Assembly: GCF_000153105.1 (NCBI RefSeq)
Contig: NZ_CH672376.1
Location: forward strand, 1,984,855-2,048,854
Source of the DNA: Blastopirellula marina DSM 3645
Lineage (GTDB): Bacteria; Planctomycetota; Planctomycetia; Pirellulales; Pirellulaceae
DNA: 64,000 nt
Direction of reading: 5' to 3'
Position numbers and translations under genes: made by a program. The notes beneath the pieces are model-generated. The model did not search any database. It was not told the DNA's origin and saw only the letters and a list, made by a program, of their open reading frames with translations. Shown one piece after another: positions 8,306 to 17,771 of this stretch (within the stretch, counting starts at the first letter, position 1; each line of letters opens with the position of its first letter).

Positions 8306-9736
8306 TTACTTCGCGCCGATACAGTAGAGCGATTTCTCGCCGCGGACATACATCTTGTCGCCGATGATCGCCGGCGACGCGTCGAACTCGTCGTCCAATT
8401 TGTTCTCGGCGACGACCTCAAATTTTTTGTCGCACTTGACCACCATCGCGGCGCCGTTGCGGGCGAAGAAGTAAAGGTTGCCGCCGACCGCGACCGGGGA
8501 AGCATAGAGCGTATCTAGTCCATCGAGACGTTCGTTCTCGAAGTAGGTTTCGCCGGTGTCGGCGTCCACGCAGCTAAGAACCGCGTTGCGTCCCTTGGTG
8601 ATGAACAGCAAGCCGTCGCACAAGATCGGAGAAGCGATGTACGGCGTGCCGTCGTCGCGCGACCAGGCGACCTTGTCGGTATCGGTGATGTCGCCGTGCG
8701 AGCGGAGCGGGATCGCATACAAAGCGTAGCCTCGATAGCCGGTCATGCAGTAAACTAGATCATTGTGCCGAATCGGCGACGGAATCGCGTTGGTCACCTG
8801 GCCGCCGCATTCCCAAATGAGCTCGCCGGTCTTGAGGTCGTAGCTGCGCGAACGATTGGTGCCGTTCACGATCACTTGCTTGCGGCCATCCAGTTCGGTC
8901 ACCAGCGGCGTGTTCCAACTGGTCGGCTCATCTCGTTCTTTTTTCCACAAGGTTTCGCCATCGACGGCGCTCAGTGCGGTGATGAACGATTCTCCTTCGT
9001 GATCCCAATTGATGATCAGCTCGTCGTCGGCTAATACCGGCGACGCGCCTTCGCCGAAACCATTCCGGGTTTGCATCTTGCCGAGATCTTTTTTCCACAC
9101 CAAGTCGCCGTCCAGCGTGTAGGCGTAAATGCCGAACGAACCGAACGAAACGTATAGCCGTTTGCCGTCGGTCACCGGCGAGGACGAAGCGAACGTGTTG
9201 GTCGCATGTCCCCCTTCGTGCGGAACCGCTTCGCAGGCAACTTGCCGCCAGAGCGTTTTACCGGTGTTGCGATCGATGCACAGCACGACAAATTGATGCA
9301 GTTTGGAAGGAGCGCCCCCTCCGCCGAAACCGCCGCGTCCGCCGCCGCGACCAAATCCACCGGGTCCGCCCGGGCCGCCGGGGCCAAAACCACCGCGGCC
9401 GCGCGGTCGCTCGCCTGCGGGACGCTCGGGGCGCGGCGTTGGTTCGGCTTCGACGGTCTGCTCTGCTTCGGCCTCTTTATCGCCAGGCTTGTCGGTTTCA
9501 ATCGAAGTGAGCAAAAAGAGTTTGTCGCCCCAGATGATGGGGGTCGAGCTGCCGCGACCCGGCACGTCGACCTTCCAGACAATATTTTTGTCGCTGGACC
9601 ATTCGGTCGGCGGTGAGCCTGTGGCGACTCCATCGGCGTTCGGACCGCGCCACTGGGGCCAATCTTCGGCAGCCATAGCAATATCGCCCGCCAAAAGCAG
9701 GGCGGCAACAAGGAAGTAGAGCAAGTTGCGGGACAT
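8306..9736 (-). CDS. PQQ-like beta-propeller (BamB-like) exported protein
   Basis: 476-aa exported protein with signal peptide MSRNLLYFLVAALLLAGDIAMA. Repeated propeller blades are seen as W-x-G-x-x-x-W and 'LDGDLVWKKDL', 'SAVDGETLWKK', 'DLKTGELIWE', 'DADTGETYFEN'. The AEDWPQWRGPNADG opening is typical of planctomycete 'outer membrane protein assembly factor BamB-like' genes, which are widespread and rarely true BamB. A low-complexity Pro/Arg/Gly stretch (about residues 105-145, many RGG and GGPGG units) interrupts the propeller after the first blade. Start ATG has AGAGG 6 bp upstream. Transcribed alone, opposite to lhr. Function unknown; possibly a scaffold or a redox/ligand-binding propeller. 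Confidence 0.85.
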   Translation of the reverse strand: MSRNLLYFLVAALLLAGDIAMAAEDWPQWRGPNADGVATGSPPTEWSSDKNIVWKVDVPGRGSSTPIIWGDKLFLLTSIETDKPGDKEAEAEQTVEAEPTPRPERPAGERPRGRGGFGPGGPGGPGGFGRGGGRGGFGGGGAPSKLHQFVVLCIDRNTGKTLWRQVACEAVPHEGGHATNTFASSSPVTDGKRLYVSFGSFGIYAYTLDGDLVWKKDLGKMQTRNGFGEGASPVLADDELIINWDHEGESFITALSAVDGETLWKKERDEPTSWNTPLVTELDGRKQVIVNGTNRSRSYDLKTGELIWECGGQVTNAIPSPIRHNDLVYCMTGYRGYALYAIPLRSHGDITDTDKVAWSRDDGTPYIASPILCDGLLFITKGRNAVLSCVDADTGETYFENERLDGLDTLYASPVAVGGNLYFFARNGAAMVVKCDKKFEVVAENKLDDEFDASPAIIGDKMYVRGEKSLYCIGAK

Positions 9737-9898
9737 AGCGAACCTCTGGGCTGAGATAAGTGCAGACAGCGACCCTGATCTTACCCCGCTGTCGACGCTG
9801 AGGGCCGTTGGCAGGCTCACAAAACGACGAATTCATCCAGGCCGATGTGTCGGTTTCGCGCCTATGCACGCCTGTACAGTTGGGTATGATGAATCATC

Positions 9899-12800
9899 AT
9901 GATCCTCGACCAATTTCATCCGATTGTTCGCGAGTGGTTTCAGACGAAATTCGGCGAGCCGACCGATGCCCAAGCTCAAGGTTGGCCTTCGATCGCTGGA
10001 CGTCGAAATACGCTGATTGCTGCGCCGACTGGTTCTGGTAAGACGTTGGCGGCGTTCATGGTTTGTCTCGATCGGTTGTTCCGGCGATGGATGGCCGGCA
10101 GTCTGAGAGATGCGACCTATGTGGTCTATGTGTCGCCGCTCAAAGCGCTGTCGAACGATATTCAGCGCAATCTTGACACGCCGCTAGAAGAGATCTGCAA
10201 TCTGGCTGAGCGTCGCGGCATTTTGCCTCCGCAGATTCGTACCGCGGTTCGGACCGGTGATACGCCGTCCAGCGAGCGACAGAAGATGGTTCGCCGTCCT
10301 CCCCACATTTTGGTGACGACGCCGGAGTCGCTGTATCTGATTCTGACCGCTCCCAAAGCACGGCAGACGCTGCAGCATGTCGATACGGTCATCGTTGACG
10401 AAATCCATGCGCTGGCCCGTGACAAACGGGGATCTCATCTCACGCTGACGCTGGAGCGGCTCAACGCGGTTTGCCATGAGCGACCGGTCCGGATTGGACT
10501 ATCGGCGACGCAAAAACCGATCGAAGAGATCGCCGCGTTTTTAGTCGGTGCTCCCCATGCAGAGGAGAGCGAAGCGACCCGTTGCGAGATCGTCGACGCG
10601 GGGCATCGTCGCGACTTGGACCTGCAAGTGGTCGTCCCGCCGACGCCGCTTGAAGCGGTTTGCTCGAACGAGCAATGGGCCGAGGTCTACGAGCAACTGA
10701 TCGAGCTGATCCAATCGCATCGCAGTACGCTGGTCTTTGTCAATACGCGCCGCATGGCCGAACGCGTCGCCCATCGATTGACCGAAGCGTTGGGCGAAGA
10801 AGTGATCACGTCGCATCACGGCAGCTTATCGAAAGATATTCGCCACTCGGCCGAGCAGCGTCTGAAAGCAGGTCAGCTGAAAGCGATTGTCGCCACCGCG
10901 TCGCTCGAGATGGGTATCGACATCGGCTATATCGACCTAGTCGTACAAATCGGCTCGTCCCGCTCGATCGCCAATTTTCTGCAGCGCGTCGGACGCTCGG
11001 GACACTCGCTACGTGCGACCCCCAAAGGGCGGTTGATGCCGCTGACCCGCGACGAGCTGATCGAGTGCTGCGCCTTGATGCGCGCGATCGGCAAAGGGGT
11101 GCTCGACAAGATCGAGATCCCCGAAAAGCCGCTCGACATTCTGGCGCAACAAATTGTCGCCGAAGTCGCCGCCGAAGATCGGGACGAAACCGAATTGTTC
11201 CATCTTTTTCGCCGCGCCTATCCGTATCGCAACTTGCAGCGGAAAGAATACGACAGCGTGTTGGAGATCCTCAATCGCGGCCTGACGCGCTCGATCAAAA
11301 ATGGCGCTTACCTGCATCGTGATCCGATCAACGGGATGCTCAAAGCGCGCCGCGGCGCTCGGATCGCGGCTTGCACCAGCGGCGGCGCGATTCCTGACAC
11401 GGCCCAGTATCGTGTGGTGACCGAAGGCGAAAAAGTTTTCGTCGGCTCGGTCGATGAAGACTTTGCGATCGAAAGTTTGGCCGGCGACGTCTTCTTGCTG
11501 GGCAATACGTCTTGGCGAATCGCCTACGTTCGCAACGGCGAAGTGGTCGTCAACGACGCCCAAGGACAGCCCCCCAGTATTCCGTTTTGGTTTGGCGAAT
11601 CGCCGGGACGCACCGTCGAACTGTCGAGCGAGATCTCGCTGCTGCGCGAAGAGATGGCGCAGCGGATTATCGCCGCCGATCGAGATCGAAGTCGCGAGAA
11701 AATTCAGCTGCCGGCGCTGTCCGTTGGAGTGCTCGAAAATTCATTCGACCAACTCGACGCCGAAACCGTCGCGTGGGTCGAGAGCGAATGTTTGGCATCC
11801 CGCTTCGCCGCAATGCAGGCGGTGCGCTACGTCGCCGCCCAGCAGTCGGCGATCGGCATGGTGCCGACGCAGCGGCAGATTGTGTTCGAGCGATTCTTTG
11901 ACGAGTCGGGCGCGATGCAGTTGGTCGTCCATTCGCCGCTGGGGACACGGATCAATCGCGCGTGGGGACTTGCGTTTCGTAAGCGTTTCTGTCGTTCGTT
12001 TGACTTTGAACTGCAAGCGAGCGCTGATGATGACGGCATTGTCTTGTCGCTAGGGCCGCAGCATAGTTTTCCGCTGGAAGACATGTTCCGCATGTTGACG
12101 ATCGAGTCGGGACCCAAACTGCTCGAGCAAGCGCTGTTGGCCGTGCCGATGTTCGGCGTTCGCTGGCGCTGGAACGTCACGCGGGCGCTGGCGCTGCTCC
12201 GTTTTTCGGGCGGCAAAAAAGTACCCCCGCACATGTTGCGGTTTCGGGCTGATGACATGTTGGCGGCCGCTTTTCCGGATCAGGTTGGTTGTCTCGAGAA
12301 TCATGGCGCCGACATCGAGTATCCAGATCACCCGATCGTGCAGCAGACCTTACATGACTGCATGACCGAAGCGATGGATCTTGATCGTTGGAAGCAGATG
12401 CTGATCGACGTGCAGGAAGGGCGCGTCGAGTTTGTGCCGCGCGACACGCGCGAGCCGTCGCCGTTTGCGCATGAGCGGATCAACGCCAACCCGTATGCGT
12501 TCCTCGATCCGGCGCCGCTCGAAGAACGCCGCACACGAGCTGTCGCAACGCGGCGAACCCTCTCGACCAGCGAAATGAAAGAGCTGGGCAAGCTGTCATA
12601 CGAAGCGATTTCGACCGTCCGGCAAGAAGCCTGGCCGGTGGTTCGGGACGCGGACGAACTGCACGACGTTCTCGCTTCGATGATCGTATTGCCCCAAACG
12701 CTGGCTAGCGACTGGAGCCCTCATTTCACTCGCTTAGCAGAGCAGGGGAGGGCGGTTCGCTACACGCGACCCGGCGGCGAACCGTTGTGGGTAGCGCTCG

Positions 12801-14302
12801 AGAACCTGCCGATCGCTCAGGCGGTTTGGCCTGCCGGCGTCTCTCAACCGGCGATTGAGGTTCCCGCGTCGCTGCAGCGTGAGATCGAATCCCACACGGC
12901 TCGGGTCGAAGTGATCCGTGGGCAGGTTCCTTACTTGGGGCCGTTCAGCGCCGAAGAATTGAGCAGCCAGCTCGATCTTCCGGCGTCCAGCGTGTTCGCC
13001 GCCTGCGAGGCGCTCGAAGCGGAAGGAACGGTTCTGCGCGGCCAGTTCTATGACAATCCGCAGCAAACGCAGGAGACGACGCAGTGGTGCGATCGTCGCT
13101 TGCTCGCGCGGATTCATCGTTTGACGATTTCGGGGCTGCGCGAACAGATCCGGCCGGCGTCGCCGGAGACCTATCTGCGATTCTTGGTGCGGCATCATGA
13201 TCTGTTGCGCAAGATCAAGAACAGCGGGCCCCGGGCGCTGCGCAAATCGCTGGAACAACTGCAAGGCTTTCAGTCGGCCGCCGGCAGTTGGGAGCGTAGT
13301 CTGCTAAGCGGGCGAATGGACGACTACGACGGTCAATGTCTGGACGAACTGCTCGCATCGGGCGAAGCGACCTGGGGACGACTGCGACCTCCGCTTCCCA
13401 ACGGCGAAGAGCAAAAGAGCATGGCATCGCTCCGCAAGAGCTTGCCGATGACGATCGCGCTGCGGGCCAATCTAGGCTGGCTGTTGCCGACCGATCATGC
13501 GCCGGCCGAAGCGCTGGCCCGCGGCAATGCGACCGACGTGCTCGATTCGCTTAAGCAGCGGGGAGCGCTCTTTGATCAAGATTTGCGGATCCTGACGAAG
13601 TTGCTGCCGACCCATTTGGAAGAAGCGCTGCGCGAACTCGCGGCGCTCGGGTTGATTACGTGCGATTCGTTGGTCGGCGTGCGTGAGATGGTGGACGACG
13701 TGCTGAAAAAGCGGAAAGCCAAACGTCGCGGCGCGCCGACGCGGACCGGGCGCTGGTCGCTTTTTCCGGGCATCGTCGAAACGCTCTCGAGCGACGAGCA
13801 CGCGCAAAACTGGTGTTGGTTGTTGTTGTCACGTTACGGCGTCGTATTTCGTGACGTGTTGACGCGTGAGTCGACCGCGCCTCCCTGGTGGCGGTTGGTC
13901 GCTTGTTTTCGGCGGATGGAGCGTCGCGGCGAAATTCGGGGCGGTCGGTTTATCGCCGATGTCGCCGGCGAACAGTACGCGACCGAAGCGACGATCTATG
14001 CGTTGCGAAAACTACGGAACGATGAGAGCGTCGATGACTGGATCGCGATCAGCGCGGCCGACCCGGTCAATCTGTTTGGCGTAGTGACCGCCGGGGGGAG
14101 AATTCCGGCAATTTCGGGTAACTCGCTCGTGATTCGCAACGGACAAATTGTCGCATCCAAGCGATCCGGAAAAATTGATTTTCATATCGATGTCGCGCCC
14201 GAAGAAGTTCACGAGATGACGCGCGCCCTGCATGCCGGTCGCCGCGTTCCACCGCGAGAAATCCCGCTCGGCATGCCGCGTCGCCGGACGACCGCCGGCT
14301 AG
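9899..14302 (+). CDS. lhr: Lhr-family ATP-dependent DNA helicase, long form
   Basis: 1467 aa, close to the length of long Lhr (about 1500 aa). Superfamily 2 helicase motifs in order: Walker A PTGSGKT (43-49), TTPESLYLIL, DEIH box (167-170), SAT, LVFVNTRRMAERVAHRL, SLEMGIDIGYIDLVVQIG, and QRVGRSGH (motif VI). These are followed by the Lhr winged-helix/beta-barrel core and a C-terminal extension containing further winged-helix-like segments. Lhr is a 3'-to-5' translocase acting in DNA repair; the long form was linked to crosslink and alkylation damage in mycobacteria. No nuclease partner gene is adjacent. The product appears full length with no frameshift. Confidence 0.93.
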   Translation: MILDQFHPIVREWFQTKFGEPTDAQAQGWPSIAGRRNTLIAAPTGSGKTLAAFMVCLDRLFRRWMAGSLRDATYVVYVSPLKALSNDIQRNLDTPLEEICNLAERRGILPPQIRTAVRTGDTPSSERQKMVRRPPHILVTTPESLYLILTAPKARQTLQHVDTVIVDEIHALARDKRGSHLTLTLERLNAVCHERPVRIGLSATQKPIEEIAAFLVGAPHAEESEATRCEIVDAGHRRDLDLQVVVPPTPLEAVCSNEQWAEVYEQLIELIQSHRSTLVFVNTRRMAERVAHRLTEALGEEVITSHHGSLSKDIRHSAEQRLKAGQLKAIVATASLEMGIDIGYIDLVVQIGSSRSIANFLQRVGRSGHSLRATPKGRLMPLTRDELIECCALMRAIGKGVLDKIEIPEKPLDILAQQIVAEVAAEDRDETELFHLFRRAYPYRNLQRKEYDSVLEILNRGLTRSIKNGAYLHRDPINGMLKARRGARIAACTSGGAIPDTAQYRVVTEGEKVFVGSVDEDFAIESLAGDVFLLGNTSWRIAYVRNGEVVVNDAQGQPPSIPFWFGESPGRTVELSSEISLLREEMAQRIIAADRDRSREKIQLPALSVGVLENSFDQLDAETVAWVESECLASRFAAMQAVRYVAAQQSAIGMVPTQRQIVFERFFDESGAMQLVVHSPLGTRINRAWGLAFRKRFCRSFDFELQASADDDGIVLSLGPQHSFPLEDMFRMLTIESGPKLLEQALLAVPMFGVRWRWNVTRALALLRFSGGKKVPPHMLRFRADDMLAAAFPDQVGCLENHGADIEYPDHPIVQQTLHDCMTEAMDLDRWKQMLIDVQEGRVEFVPRDTREPSPFAHERINANPYAFLDPAPLEERRTRAVATRRTLSTSEMKELGKLSYEAISTVRQEAWPVVRDADELHDVLASMIVLPQTLASDWSPHFTRLAEQGRAVRYTRPGGEPLWVALENLPIAQAVWPAGVSQPAIEVPASLQREIESHTARVEVIRGQVPYLGPFSAEELSSQLDLPASSVFAACEALEAEGTVLRGQFYDNPQQTQETTQWCDRRLLARIHRLTISGLREQIRPASPETYLRFLVRHHDLLRKIKNSGPRALRKSLEQLQGFQSAAGSWERSLLSGRMDDYDGQCLDELLASGEATWGRLRPPLPNGEEQKSMASLRKSLPMTIALRANLGWLLPTDHAPAEALARGNATDVLDSLKQRGALFDQDLRILTKLLPTHLEEALRELAALGLITCDSLVGVREMVDDVLKKRKAKRRGAPTRTGRWSLFPGIVETLSSDEHAQNWCWLLLSRYGVVFRDVLTRESTAPPWWRLVACFRRMERRGEIRGGRFIADVAGEQYATEATIYALRKLRNDESVDDWIAISAADPVNLFGVVTAGGRIPAISGNSLVIRNGQIVASKRSGKIDFHIDVAPEEVHEMTRALHAGRRVPPREIPLGMPRRRTTAG

Positions 14303-14588
14303 GCGAGAAATATGTTAATTCCTTTAGGTAAGTCGCTTGCTTCGGAAGGTTGGTTCTCCCCCACCGTCGATCACGATAAAATAGAGCGAAAGTAGGACCG
14401 ATTGCACCGGTTCGGAGCAATCGTCCGAATGTGCCGCCGTTACCCGGCAAGAAGCATGTTCGTGAACCCTGTTTCGGCGTAACGCTGTGGTATATTTTCG
14501 CGGTATTCATTAGTTGCTCGTGGGCCGAACAGGAAACAACGTCGCCAGTATGGCGCGGCGGCGGCCAGGGCTAGAAAGGAATGATTCG

Positions 14589-15452
14589 ATGATCCGCAGC
14601 GTGCTACTGGCCTTGGACGCCAGCGAAGCGAGTCAAGCCGCTCTTCAACTGACGATTCGGTTTTGTCGCGACCATAGTCAGCGAGAAGACATGTCGAACG
14701 TCGCGATTCATCTGACCGGCGTCGCCGTTGTCGATACGCCCAACATTTGCGGTCCGATGGCGGTTCCGTTGGGGGCCGTGACTTACAAGAAAGATCGCGA
14801 CGAAGTGCTGTTGGCGAAAGCGAACGCCGAGGCCGAAGTGATTTTGGCCAAGTTCGAAGCCGATTGCGCCGCCGCTGGCGTTCCGCATACGGCGGTTCGC
14901 AGCGAAGGTTTGCCGTATGAGCAAATCGAAGCCGTCTCGCGCACGCATGATTTGATCATGATCGGCCAAGACACCAACTTTCACTACGAGACGCACAAGA
15001 CGATCAGCGAAACCGTCCGACGGTTGTTGCTCGATAATGCGCGTCCGGTCGTGGTGATGCCAAAATCGCCCCCCGAGCAAGACGTGGTCGTGATTACTTA
15101 CGACGGCAGCATTCCGTCGTCGCACGCGCTGCACATGTGGACGTTGCTCAAACTGCGTCGCCCCGAAACCCAGGTTCACGTCGTCAGCGTCGACCGCGAC
15201 TTGGCGATCGCGCAAAAGCATTGCGAAGAAGCGGCCGTGTTACTGCAGTACCATCAAGTCCAAGCGACGTTGCATCCGGTGCAGTTGACCAGCAAAGTGG
15301 TGACGCATCTGTCCGAAACGATCGCTGAGATCGCGCCAAGAACCGTCGTGATGGGCGCCTATGGCAGCGGCGGATTTCGCGAAGCGCTGTTCGGCTCTTC
15401 GACCAACAGGATGCTCGAAAATTCGGAGTCGTTGCTGTTTCTTTATAAATAG
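14589..15452 (+). CDS. Tandem universal stress protein (UspA family)
   Basis: 287 aa with two Usp domains. The first begins MIRSVLLALDASEASQAALQL; the second begins VVVITYDGSIPSSHALHM and ends with MGAYGSGGFREALFGSST, the G-2x-G-9x-G-S/T ATP-binding signature. The first domain lacks this signature, so one half probably binds nucleotide and the other is regulatory. Start at ATG 14589 is supported by AAAGGA 8 bp upstream; the frame is open further left but codes for no Usp-like sequence. A 286-bp spacer follows lhr and contains an imperfect hairpin (14395-14426). Confidence 0.88.
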   Translation: MIRSVLLALDASEASQAALQLTIRFCRDHSQREDMSNVAIHLTGVAVVDTPNICGPMAVPLGAVTYKKDRDEVLLAKANAEAEVILAKFEADCAAAGVPHTAVRSEGLPYEQIEAVSRTHDLIMIGQDTNFHYETHKTISETVRRLLLDNARPVVVMPKSPPEQDVVVITYDGSIPSSHALHMWTLLKLRRPETQVHVVSVDRDLAIAQKHCEEAAVLLQYHQVQATLHPVQLTSKVVTHLSETIAEIAPRTVVMGAYGSGGFREALFGSSTNRMLENSESLLFLYK

Positions 15453-15470
15453 CTTGGCGACGGACGTTCG

Positions 15471-15504
15471 CAATCGCGTCGTCTTTAGAGAGACGACGCG
15501 ATTG
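15471..15504. terminator. Perfect 14-bp hairpin after the stress-protein gene
   Basis: CAATCGCGTCGTCT (15471-15484) pairs perfectly with 15491-15504 across a 6-nt loop. It lies 18 bp after the usp stop and could terminate that transcript, but no T run follows on either strand, so intrinsic termination is uncertain; an mRNA 3'-end stabiliser is the alternative. Confidence 0.55.
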
Positions 15505-15572
15505 GCGCGTGTGCCGTTGCCTTGCATGACAATGATTGCGGCCAGGCTCATGAACGCCGCTGCGCCGGAAGA

Positions 15573-16220
15573 TCACTCTGCGATTGGCGGGAGTTCAATT
15601 TCCAGTTCTGGCTTTCGCTGCCGCAGCGTCGCAAAAAACGCTTCCAGATCCGACGATTCAAAGAAAGCCAACGCACCGATCCAGGGAACTTGCTTTCCGT
15701 CTTGCTTGGTGATCGTCAAGCTATGATCTCGCAATTTTTGCCTGGCGTCGGTTGCTGCGCGGAGCGTCGCCGCTCCGCCAACGGGGCGATTCACCATGAC
15801 TGCCGCTTTTTCTAAGGAAGGAAAGAATCGCTCCATCACCACCTTGAATTGTCCAGACGAGATGCTTTTCAGCTCCGCTAGTGGGACGCAGGAGCCGCCA
15901 AAGCAGATTTGATTTTGGTCGATCGAAAGCTGTTTGCGGTTGTGACGCCGCGTGAGCTGCCATTCAAATAACAAGAACGGTCCAATGCTCAGCACCACGG
16001 CGCAAACCCACCAGATCGGGTCTTTAAAGAGCGGGGCAGGGCGACCGAAAACAATGACACATAAGATAACGGAAAGAGCAAGACCACCGAAGAAGAGGAT
16101 GACCTTCAGGAAATCTGAGGCGGCTGCCCCAGTCGACGCCAGTCGGGGGCACTTACTTCTGGGCAGCGGCTCCCAGACCAATCGAGATGGGTCTGAGGCG
16201 GAGTTTGTCAATGTTTCCAT
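15573..16220 (-). CDS. Hypothetical protein with two transmembrane helices
   Basis: 215 aa, not recognised as a named family. A polar N-terminus is followed by two hydrophobic helices (around DFLKVILFFGGLALSVILC and WWVCAVVLSIGPFLLFEW) and then a cytosolic domain with a PH-like strand pattern (QLSIDQNQICFGGSCVPLAEL, KAAVMVN, LTITKQDGKQVPW). The start ATG at 16220 follows the gene's own promoter region; earlier in-frame codons give only Arg-rich sequence. A similar two-helix plus PH-like layout is seen in the product at 49.5-49.9 kb. Function unknown. Confidence 0.65.
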   Translation of the reverse strand: METLTNSASDPSRLVWEPLPRSKCPRLASTGAAASDFLKVILFFGGLALSVILCVIVFGRPAPLFKDPIWWVCAVVLSIGPFLLFEWQLTRRHNRKQLSIDQNQICFGGSCVPLAELKSISSGQFKVVMERFFPSLEKAAVMVNRPVGGAATLRAATDARQKLRDHSLTITKQDGKQVPWIGALAFFESSDLEAFFATLRQRKPELEIELPPIAE

Positions 16221-16302
16221 GGGTGATCCACACCGAGTTTTGGTAGTGAAAGAAGTTGCGTAGCGACGCCTGTATTCTGACCTTTCTTCAACCCCCACGC
16301 AA

Positions 16303-16334
16303 AACGCCTTTTGCCAAAATCGGCAAAAGGCGTT
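16303..16334 (-). terminator. Terminator of the LarA-like gene
   Basis: 13-bp stem AACGCCTTTTGCC (16303-16315) paired with 16322-16334, followed on the minus strand by a short T tail. It begins 34 bp after the stop of the racemase gene. Confidence 0.75.
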
Positions 16335-16367
16335 GGTTGAAGTCGGAATGGAAGCTGGGCGAACTCG

Positions 16368-17675
16368 CTATTGATTAAACCCAGTCGCACGATCATAGAG
16401 TCGCTCACGCGTCGACCACAGTCCGGCCGACGGTGTCGGGATAAAGTAAAACTCTTCGCCGTCGTCGGTTTTGTTCCAACCTTCGCGACGCGTGCCTGGT
16501 TGGTAACGTTCCATCATTTCGTTCAGGTCGGCGTAGCCGAAGTGGACCGATTCCATTTCTTCTTTGCCGAGATGCCCCGGTGCGTAGGTGATTTTGAAGC
16601 GGCCTTCGGAAGAGCCGTGCATCAAGTGGGCGGCGCCGTGGGCGAGCTCTTGCAGGTCTTCGCAGGTTTGATAATCGGCCATCACTTTCTCGGTGCCGCA
16701 GTAGCCATACTTGCGAATCAGCGCGTCGACGTCGTCTTGTTCGCCAAAGCGTTTCAGACCCGGCGCCAAAATTAATAATTCGCCGCCGTCGGCCATCACC
16801 ATGCGCGTGCGATAGACCGCTTTGTTGGCGACCCACGTGCTGAAGAACTCGTCTCCCTGCATTACGCAGACCATCTTTTGGATTGGCTTGTCAAAGACGG
16901 TGATGTTTTGCTCGCGGGATTGTTTGGCGGCGTCGAGGTAAGTGTCGAGATCATCACCGACGTAGACGCCGGTGTGGACCAATTGGTCATTGTCGTTACG
17001 CGCCATAACAATCTGCACGTACAAGTCGGGCAGCTTGCTCAGGTAACGCTCTTCGGCCAGGTTAAAACAATGCCGGACCGGCGTGATCAGATTGCCGAGA
17101 TTGTTTTCGATCCCGCAGCGAGCCGCCATCAGGTGCGCGGCGCAGATCAGGTCTTTGCCGCCGAGACCGATGAAGTAGTTCTTGTTGTGGTTGGCGAAAC
17201 CAAGCACTTCGTGCGGAACGACGTGCCCGATGTTGATGATCAGGTCCCACGGCTCTTCCATCAGCATCCGGTTCAGCGTGATCGGAATCGGCCAATCGGC
17301 GATCCCCCCGCACGCAGCCGAAACTTCCTCGGCCGAGATCTCGCCGACCTGCACGCAGCCGCCGCGCCAATCGTGCGGGTGAATTTTCTCTTCCGGAATC
17401 GACCCGAACATCGTCACGTTTTCTTCCGGCGTATGCGGAACGTGCTGGCCCAGCGTCGGAATGACATGCACGTCCGCTTCGTCGGCGAGCATGTTGTAGA
17501 GCATCTCGGTGATTTGCCCTGAGCCGGAGTGCATCCGCGTGATGTCGGGCGGCAGCAACAACACGCGCCTTGGAGTGGCGCAAATCCGCTGACGAGCTTC
17601 GGCCACGGTTTGTTGCAGGATCGCTTCGATGCGGTCCCAAGAGATACTGTCGGCCTGTTCGCTAATCCAGGGCAT
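16368..17675 (-). CDS. LarA-family (DUF2088) nickel-pincer-dependent racemase/epimerase-like protein
   Basis: 435 aa, matching the length of LarA (about 424). Landmarks align with the LarA plan: LLPPDITRMHSG corresponds to the N-terminal DHTRP segment, TLGQHVPHTPEE to the FHRPS-T-EE stretch holding the first active-site His, and NIGHVVPHEVLGFANHNKNYFIGLGGKD to the segment with the second His and cofactor-binding Lys. LarA enzymes racemise or epimerise alpha-hydroxy acids with a nickel-pincer nucleotide. The true substrate here is not known; lactate is only one option. A larB homologue is found 17 kb away (34.5 kb). Single-gene unit closed by its own terminator. Confidence 0.8.
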   Translation of the reverse strand: MPWISEQADSISWDRIEAILQQTVAEARQRICATPRRVLLLPPDITRMHSGSGQITEMLYNMLADEADVHVIPTLGQHVPHTPEENVTMFGSIPEEKIHPHDWRGGCVQVGEISAEEVSAACGGIADWPIPITLNRMLMEEPWDLIINIGHVVPHEVLGFANHNKNYFIGLGGKDLICAAHLMAARCGIENNLGNLITPVRHCFNLAEERYLSKLPDLYVQIVMARNDNDQLVHTGVYVGDDLDTYLDAAKQSREQNITVFDKPIQKMVCVMQGDEFFSTWVANKAVYRTRMVMADGGELLILAPGLKRFGEQDDVDALIRKYGYCGTEKVMADYQTCEDLQELAHGAAHLMHGSSEGRFKITYAPGHLGKEEMESVHFGYADLNEMMERYQPGTRREGWNKTDDGEEFYFIPTPSAGLWSTRERLYDRATGFNQ

Positions 17676-17771
17676 TGCGGTCGCTTTCAGAAGGAATCGT
17701 CGGTGGGAGGTTCAGCAGCAGACGATTGTAGCAAGCTGGATTTGCAAAGATTAGCGGGGATGCAGAGATTG

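Noticed and set aside
14395-14426. Imperfect hairpin in the lhr-usp spacer as a terminator
   Set aside because: One bulge, 11-nt loop, no T run; too weak to call.
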